From Nitrospirota bacterium (GTDB lineage Bacteria; Nitrospirota; UBA9217): 42,356 nt of DNA. The notes under the pieces are model-generated. The model was not told the DNA's origin. It saw nothing but the letters and a program-made list of their open reading frames with translations, and made no database searches. The DNA lies in the NCBI GenBank assembly GCA_021814615.1, contig JAKAHZ010000016.1, positions 1 through 42,356 on the forward strand, given 5' to 3'. Position numbers and translations under genes: made by a program. Positions 36,393 through 42,356 of the stretch are shown here, piece after piece (within the stretch, counting starts at the first letter, position 1; every line of letters begins with the position of its first letter).

Positions 36393-39300
36393 TTATCTTG
36401 ACGATGCACTGACGGGGAGGGTAATGCGGATCGTGGTGCCCGATGGAGACGTCGACAGAACGCGGATGGTTCCGGAATGGGCCTCGATGATCCTCTGGGC
36501 GATCGAGAGCCCGAGCCCCGTGCCGCCCTTTTCCGACTTGGTGGTGAAAAAGGGATCGAAGATGCGCTGCATGTTCTCGGGAGCGATTCCCTGCCCGGCG
36601 TCGCCGATATCAACCGTGACCGTCTGATCGTCGCTGTCCGTCGCGACCGTGAGCGTGCCGGCGTCGTGCATGGCATCGAGGGCGTTGGACATCACGATCA
36701 GGAACACCTGCCGCAGTTCGCCTTCGCTCCCGAAGAGCGTGGGAACGGAGGGGGCGAACTTCCGCTCCACCGCCGCCTGCTTGAGACGGCCCTGGTAGCC
36801 GATGATCTCGATGGTCTTCTCGATCGCTTCGTGCAGGTTGACCTGCTTCTTCTCGTAGGAGCTCTTCCGGACGAAGGAGAGCATGCTGGTGGTGATGTTC
36901 TTGCTCCGCGTGATCTCTTCCTTGATGATCTTCAGGTAGCGCGTGAACAGCTCGGGATCATACTGCTCCCGGACGATCCTCCTGGTCATGCCGTCGACGC
37001 AGCCTGCGATGGCGGCCAGGGGATTGTTGATCTCGTGCGCGATGCCCGATGCCATCTGGCCCAGCGACGCGAGCCGCTCGCTCATGATCAGCCGCATTTC
37101 CCGCTCCCGCTCGGCGGTTATGTCCTTGAGCACCGCGATCGCCCCCGGCGGCTCCTTTTCCGACATGGTCGACGGAAAGACGGAGACGCGGAACGTCTTC
37201 TGCGACGCAGGATCGGTGATCTCGCCCTCCACTGCCCGCGCCTCGCGCAGGCCCGTGAGGATCGGATCTCCCTCCGGCGGCGTCTGGCCCCGGTAGAGCA
37301 GCTCCAGGCAGTCCCGGTTGATGACGTCCTGCGGCCGCATTCCGAAGAGCGCAGAGAAGGCGCGATTCGCCTTGCGCACGTTTCGGTCCGTGCCGATCAC
37401 GATGATGGGGTCGTTGATGCCGTCGAAGGTCTCCCGCCATTCCTTCTGCGACAGGGAGACCACATCGACAAGACGGCGCAAGTCGCCGATCAGCGCCTCC
37501 CGGTCCTGCTCCATGCGCTTGCGATGAATGATCACGGCAAGGGCGGATGCCACGGAGCGCAGGAACTCCTCCTCGCGAGCATCCCTCTTGTGGCCCTGCT
37601 CCAGATAGAGCGTCAGTAGCCCGGTGGTTTGTTCCGAGAAGCGGATCGGTACGCAGTAGTGTCCGTGCGGCTGAATGCCGGGGAATCGTATCTCGTGCCG
37701 GTCGTCCAGATCCGATGCGAACTCGATCCGGCCGCTCTTCGCCGCCCTGCCGCACAGGCACATGCCGAGCGGCACCTCTCGGCAGGATTCGAGAATGTAG
37801 GCGCCGAAGCCCTGTTGCGCGATCATGTCCAGTTTGTTCGTTCCTTCGTTGCGCAGGAAGATCCCGCCGATGGAGTGGAAGGAGTACAGGGAGCTCGCCA
37901 GGATCAGTTTGAGCGCCTCCTGCATGACCGCAGCAAGCGGCACCTCTGCCGCAGGGATCCCGAGGATCGAGCTGACCACGGACTGGGTCTCGAGCGCGAT
38001 CCGCAGTTCCTGCTCCATCCGTTTTCTGCCGCTGATATCGCGGGCGACCTCGATGCCGGCGATGATGCGGCCGGAAGCATCGCGCAGCGGCGAGGTAGTA
38101 ATCTCGACGGAGACCGGCTGGCCGTCGTCGGTTTTCCCCGCGCGTTCCACGGTATGCACCTTGCCGTCGGCAAAGGAGAGAGCGACCGGGCAGCCGCCGC
38201 AGATTTCCTGCCGCTTCTCGTAGGCCTCGAAGCAGAACTCCCCCACATGGCTGCCGATCAGCTGCTTGTGCTTCTCGTTCTGATACAGCACCTTGAAGTC
38301 TCGATCCTGGATGCTGATCGCGTCTCCGATCGCCGCAATGACCGCGGCAGACTTGTTCTTCTCCTCCTCGGCGCGGGCAAGGGCGTCCATAAGAGCGTCC
38401 TCGGCGTTCTTGCGTTTGGTGATGTCCCGGGCAACGCCGAAATAGCCCGTGATCCTGCCTGCGTCATCGACCCGGGGAACCACCTTGTCCTCCATCCAGA
38501 GGTAGGATCCGGACGTGCCGTTCCGTACCCGGTAGATCCGCGTCCCGCCTTTTCGCTCAGCAACCAGCCGGCGGGCGGACTCAGCGACGACAGGCAGATC
38601 GTCCCGGTGGATGATGCTGAGCCAGAAGCGGGGGTCCCGGAGAAACTCCTCGACAGAATATCCCACGATGTTCTCGACCTGACCGCTCACGAACTCCACT
38701 TTCGCCCGGAAGGGATCCGCGTTGTCCTCGATGGCAACCTGATAGATGATCTCGTTGATGTTCTCCACCACGCGGCGGTAGCGGGTCTCGCTCGCGCGGA
38801 GCGCCTCCTCCGTGGCCTTCCGCTCCGTGACGTCCCGAAGCACGGCCTGGATCTCGAATACTCCCGCGTCGTTCCTGAGCGGGACGAGCGTCACCTCGAC
38901 GTCGACGACCTCTCCCGATTTTCTGAACACCCGGAGCTTCTGGTCGCGCACCGTCACTCCGTCGAGCAGCATGCGATTCGTCGATACCGCCGTGTCCAGG
39001 GAATCGGGATGGGCGAAATCCCGGAAATTCCTTCCGATCACCTCTTCCGGAGCATACCCCAGGACGGCCTGCACCGAAGGCGACGCATAGGTGATCGTTC
39101 CGTCAGGTTTTCTCCGATAGATGACGTCGGTGACGGCGTCGGTGACGGACCGGAGGCGTTCCTCGCTGTTCCGGAGCGACACTTCGGCGGCCCTGCTCTG
39201 GGCGATGTCGATCCCCGTGGCGATCACGAACTCCACCTTCCCCGCGTCATCGGTCAGGCAGGTGTTGGACCAGGCGATGAGTCTCCGCGTGCCGTCCTTG

Positions 39301-40592
39301 GCCACCCAGTCGTTCTCATAATGGCTCGGGAACTGGCCGGCAGCCAGGTTGCGGAAGACGCCCTGTACGGCTTCTCGCTGCTCCACGGGGACCACCAGGT
39401 CCCAGAGGCAATTGCCGACGGCTTCGGCCGCCGTATACTGGCTGATGCGCTCGCATTCGCGGTTGAAGCGGATGATCTTCCCGTCCCGGTCCAAGACCAC
39501 CGTGATCGCGCCGATGATGTCCAGCACGGCGGTGGTGAAATCCTTCTGTTTCCGGAGCGCGGTTTCTGCGCGTTTCCGCTCCGTTACATCGATGAACGAA
39601 GCCATCAGGCAGAGCGGCGTTCCCGCGCTGTCCCGAACCACATCTGCGGCAAGCCGGGCCTCGAAGGCGGTCCCGTCTCCGCGCAATGCCGTCAGTTCGC
39701 CCACGCGCGAGCCGGTGATCGTGATGGACTGCATGATTTCCGCAGCCGCCGCGGGTTCCTGCCAGAACTCGGTTGCCGGCCGGCCGAGCACCTCCCGCAC
39801 GTCGCCGTACCCCCAGAGCCGGAGGAACGCCTCGTTCACATAGTTCAGTCGCCCGTCGAAATCCGCCAGCGCAATGCCGTTGATCGATGAGGCAATGGCC
39901 CGGTCCTTGATCAGCATCTGCCGCTCCACGTCGAGCCGCTCGGCGATCTCCTCCTTCAGCTCCTTGTTCGAGAGCATCCAGTCGGCGGTGCGTTCAGCGA
40001 CGCGCAGTTCGAGCTGCGCCCGGGATTCGTGAAGTTCCGCCAGCGTCCGCTCGAGGGGATCGAAGGCAGTCTTGCGCAGCACCTTCCAGAGAACGGCGCC
40101 CATCACGACGACGAAGGCGAGCGATGCCCAGACCAGCCGCCACAGGAATTTCACCAGATGTTCATGGAGGGGGGAAAAGTCGAAGAGGAATTCGAGGGAA
40201 ACGCTTCTGCCGCCCGCATCGAGCTGCCGCACCTGCCGTTCCGTATAGGCGGCCCCAACCGGTTTTTTCTCATAGGACGCAAGCACACCGCCGCCGGGAG
40301 CAACGATCCGGATGCCGGCGATCTCATCGTGATCCTTTGCAAAGATCGCGGCATAGCTGCTGATGGCTGCGTACCGGTGTTGCGAAAGATCCCGCTCGAT
40401 AGCATCGGCGAACAGCCGGGTTTCCCGTTCCAGATGCTGCAGCAGCTCGGCGCGCATCAGATCGCGCTGGTGCGTCATGAGCATCACGGCTCCCAGGCCA
40501 AGCAAAACAGCCAGGGTGGCCATGAACCAGACCAGGGCCCGCGAGCGTTGCAGATGCAGCCTGGTTTTCATTATGCCAACCGTCTCCTGCAT
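36393..40592 (-). CDS. Multi-PAS/GAF membrane sensor histidine kinase
   Basis: N-terminal TM-sensor-TM, at least five PAS segments, a GAF domain, a further PAS, HisKA (LASLGQMASGIAHEINNPLAAIAGC) and HATPase (TGLGLSIAQRIIEAHSGTI). Confidence 0.93.
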   Translation of the reverse strand: MQETVGIMKTRLHLQRSRALVWFMATLAVLLGLGAVMLMTHQRDLMRAELLQHLERETRLFADAIERDLSQHRYAAISSYAAIFAKDHDEIAGIRIVAPGGGVLASYEKKPVGAAYTERQVRQLDAGGRSVSLEFLFDFSPLHEHLVKFLWRLVWASLAFVVVMGAVLWKVLRKTAFDPLERTLAELHESRAQLELRVAERTADWMLSNKELKEEIAERLDVERQMLIKDRAIASSINGIALADFDGRLNYVNEAFLRLWGYGDVREVLGRPATEFWQEPAAAAEIMQSITITGSRVGELTALRGDGTAFEARLAADVVRDSAGTPLCLMASFIDVTERKRAETALRKQKDFTTAVLDIIGAITVVLDRDGKIIRFNRECERISQYTAAEAVGNCLWDLVVPVEQREAVQGVFRNLAAGQFPSHYENDWVAKDGTRRLIAWSNTCLTDDAGKVEFVIATGIDIAQSRAAEVSLRNSEERLRSVTDAVTDVIYRRKPDGTITYASPSVQAVLGYAPEEVIGRNFRDFAHPDSLDTAVSTNRMLLDGVTVRDQKLRVFRKSGEVVDVEVTLVPLRNDAGVFEIQAVLRDVTERKATEEALRASETRYRRVVENINEIIYQVAIEDNADPFRAKVEFVSGQVENIVGYSVEEFLRDPRFWLSIIHRDDLPVVAESARRLVAERKGGTRIYRVRNGTSGSYLWMEDKVVPRVDDAGRITGYFGVARDITKRKNAEDALMDALARAEEEKNKSAAVIAAIGDAISIQDRDFKVLYQNEKHKQLIGSHVGEFCFEAYEKRQEICGGCPVALSFADGKVHTVERAGKTDDGQPVSVEITTSPLRDASGRIIAGIEVARDISGRKRMEQELRIALETQSVVSSILGIPAAEVPLAAVMQEALKLILASSLYSFHSIGGIFLRNEGTNKLDMIAQQGFGAYILESCREVPLGMCLCGRAAKSGRIEFASDLDDRHEIRFPGIQPHGHYCVPIRFSEQTTGLLTLYLEQGHKRDAREEEFLRSVASALAVIIHRKRMEQDREALIGDLRRLVDVVSLSQKEWRETFDGINDPIIVIGTDRNVRKANRAFSALFGMRPQDVINRDCLELLYRGQTPPEGDPILTGLREARAVEGEITDPASQKTFRVSVFPSTMSEKEPPGAIAVLKDITAEREREMRLIMSERLASLGQMASGIAHEINNPLAAIAGCVDGMTRRIVREQYDPELFTRYLKIIKEEITRSKNITTSMLSFVRKSSYEKKQVNLHEAIEKTIEIIGYQGRLKQAAVERKFAPSVPTLFGSEGELRQVFLIVMSNALDAMHDAGTLTVATDSDDQTVTVDIGDAGQGIAPENMQRIFDPFFTTKSEKGGTGLGLSIAQRIIEAHSGTIRVLSTSPSGTTIRITLPVSASSR

Positions 40593-40620
40593 CCGATCAT
40601 TGCCGGCGATTCATCCACCG

Positions 40621-41946
40621 TCATTCGTCCACTCCGTATTCCTGGAGCTTTCTCCGGAGGGTCCTCGGATTGATCCCCAGGGCCGCAGCGGCGCGCTCCC
40701 GATGACCGCCCGTCTGCGACAGGGTCCGCAGGATGTGCTCCCGCTCCACGTCCTCGAGGCGCGCAGCAGCTTCCCCGGGCCGTTGCGCGAGGTCCTCGGG
40801 AAGATCTGCCGGAAGCACCACATTCCCGCGGGACAGCACCAGCATGCGCTGGACCACGTTCCGCAGTTCCCGTACGTTGCCCGGCCATCCGTAGGCAACG
40901 AGGGCCGCGACAACTTCGGGAGAGAACTCTTTGTGCCGATAGGCGGGCGATTCTCCCCGGATCTGATCGATAAAGAGCGGGATGTCTTCGCGCCGGTCGC
41001 GCAAGGGCGGGACCCTGAGGGTCAGGGCGCTGATGCGGTAATAGAGATCGCTCCGAAACCGGCCGCCCTCGATCTCGCCGGCAAGATTCTTGTTCGTCGC
41101 CGACAGGATCCGGATATCGACCTGGTTTTCCCGCGTGCCGCCGAGGCGGAAGAATCGCCCCGTCTCCAGGACCCGGAGCAGCCGGACCTGGAGCGCAAGC
41201 GGCATGTCGCCGATTTCGTCCAGGAAGAGCGTTCCGTCGTTCGCCAGCTCCAGGAGCCCCTGCTTCCGCGCCACCGCGCCGGTAAATGCTCCCTTCTCGT
41301 GGCCGAACAGTTCGCTCTCGATCATGGTCTCGGGTATGGCCCCGCAGTTGATCGTCACGAAGGGATGCTCGGCGCGCGGGGACTCGCGGTGGATGAACCG
41401 GGCGACCACTTCCTTCCCCGCTCCGCTCTCGCCGCCGATCAGTACGGCGAAGTCGGACTGCGCGGCCTTCCGCGCTGCGTCCATGCAGGCGGCCATCGCC
41501 GGAGAAGCGGCAACAAGGGAACGGTTCTCCGATTCCCGCCTGATCTGCGTCTTGAGTCGGACGTTTTCGCTCCTGAGCTGCCGCTTCTCGTGGGCCTTGC
41601 CGATCAGCACGGTGAGGTCTTCGAGGTCCGCGGGTTTCAGCTGGTAGTCATAGGCCCCGAGCTTCATGGCCGCCACCGCCGTCGACAGGTCCGCATTGGC
41701 CGTCAGAACGATCACTTCCGGCGCTGCTTCGAGGGTTCCGATCCTCTTCAGAACGTCGATGCCGTTCATGCCCGGCATGTTCAGGTCGAGCAGCACCACG
41801 TCGGCATCGCGCCGGTCGAGATGCTGCAAGGCCGCATCGCCGCTGTCCGCCGCAGCCACATCGAAGCCGTCGGCGGATAGTTCCGACGCCAGCACCTCGC
41901 GCACGTTCTGTTCGTCCTCGACGATCAAGACTTTGATCTTCTGCAT
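40621..41946 (-). CDS. Sigma-54-dependent response regulator (ZraR/HydG-like)
   Basis: REC (VLIVEDEQNVREVLASELSADGF), AAA+ (GGESGAGKEVVARFIH, ESELFGHEKGAFTGA), Fis HTH (AAAALGINPRTLRRKLQEYGV); 28 bp upstream of the kinase gene. Confidence 0.93.
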   Translation of the reverse strand: MQKIKVLIVEDEQNVREVLASELSADGFDVAAADSGDAALQHLDRRDADVVLLDLNMPGMNGIDVLKRIGTLEAAPEVIVLTANADLSTAVAAMKLGAYDYQLKPADLEDLTVLIGKAHEKRQLRSENVRLKTQIRRESENRSLVAASPAMAACMDAARKAAQSDFAVLIGGESGAGKEVVARFIHRESPRAEHPFVTINCGAIPETMIESELFGHEKGAFTGAVARKQGLLELANDGTLFLDEIGDMPLALQVRLLRVLETGRFFRLGGTRENQVDIRILSATNKNLAGEIEGGRFRSDLYYRISALTLRVPPLRDRREDIPLFIDQIRGESPAYRHKEFSPEVVAALVAYGWPGNVRELRNVVQRMLVLSRGNVVLPADLPEDLAQRPGEAAARLEDVEREHILRTLSQTGGHRERAAAALGINPRTLRRKLQEYGVDE

Positions 41947-42065
41947 CTCCCGCCCTCCGCCGTCCCGGCGGCCCTGCGGCCCTTCGGTCGGTGAGATGTC
42001 ATGTTAACGCAATTTTCCTGCAGAATTCAACTTTTTGTTGGGCGCCGGTTCTTCCCGAGGGGAGG

Positions 42066-42098
42066 AAAAAAAACGCCTGCCGGATCATCCGACAGGCG
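42066..42098 (-). terminator. Intrinsic terminator of the YbgF-like gene
   Basis: Minus strand CGCCTGTCGG-ATGAT-CCGGCAGGCG followed by TTTTTTTT. Confidence 0.88.
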
Positions 42099-42128
42099 GT
42101 CGTGGGTGAAGTCTGCTGATCACTGCGA

Positions 42129-42356
42129 TCATTTCGGCATCTTTGCCAGTTTTTCCTTTGCCAGCTCCGCCTCGCGCGTGCCGGGATGCTCCTTGATCAC
42201 CCTGTTCAGAACTTCCTTTGCGCGGAAAGCGTTCTTTTCATTCAGGTACGAATAGCCGATCTTGAGCCGGGCGCCCGGCGCTTTCTCGCTCTTCGGATGG
42301 TTCTTCAGCACTTTCTCGAAGGCGTCGATCGCCTTTCCATACTCCTTCTTGCTGTA
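42129..42356 (-). CDS. YbgF/CpoB-like TPR protein (5' end truncated by window edge)
   Basis: Reading continues to the window edge: YSKKEYGKAIDAFEKVLKNHPKSEKAPGARLKIGYSYLNEKNAFRAKEVLNRVIKEHPGTREAELAKEKLAKMPK. Confidence 0.8.
   Translation of the reverse strand, partial: YSKKEYGKAIDAFEKVLKNHPKSEKAPGARLKIGYSYLNEKNAFRAKEVLNRVIKEHPGTREAELAKEKLAKMPK

Noticed and set aside
37629-39890. 753-aa plus-strand ORF
   Set aside because: Antisense to the multi-PAS kinase; no domain signature.
1-42356. rRNA or tRNA genes, transposase/integrase genes
   Set aside because: None recognised; no tRNA-like cloverleaf with CCA context or transposase motifs seen, though no covariance-model search was possible.

Overview
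This 42.4 kb GC-rich bacterial window is coded mostly on the minus strand. The gene content resembles Nitrospirota or Deltaproteobacteria-like genomes, but that placement is a weak inference.

Main content:
- A complete complex I operon at about 7.2-25.4 kb, transcribed nuoA-B-C-D - [DRTGG, CBS+HATPase, DRTGG, PHP, HATPase] - nuoE - [HndB-like 2Fe-2S protein] - nuoF-G-H-I-J-K-L-M-N. The NADH-input half has the architecture of trimeric/tetrameric bifurcating [FeFe]-hydrogenases (HndABC/HydABC type). It carries an embedded signalling-like gene set.
- Left flank: a truncated MalT/BTAD-type regulator that the ORF track misses because it runs off the window, a Crp/Fnr regulator, a B12-dependent ribonucleotide reductase, a YwiC-like membrane protein and a DUF1207-like protein.
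- Right flank: a methyltransferase, an NtrB/NtrC pair, an EamA transporter, an Amt ammonium transporter with a consensus sigma-54 promoter and upstream palindromes, and a divergent lipoprotein.
- 32.5-36.4 kb: a repeat-rich accessory patch with a PIN protein, a small membrane protein, a 7-repeat beta-propeller lipoprotein and a HigBA-like toxin-antitoxin locus.
- Right end: a large multi-PAS/GAF histidine kinase, a sigma-54 response regulator and a partial YbgF-like TPR protein.

The observations most worth follow-up:
1. The hydrogenase-type module inside complex I.
2. A palindromic repeat whose terminal TAG is the stop codon of two different genes.
3. Composite repeats flanking the toxin-antitoxin locus.
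4. Two sigma-54 consensus promoters around amt, one of them pointing antisense to eamA.

All calls come from reading the sequence and supplied translations; no database search was run.
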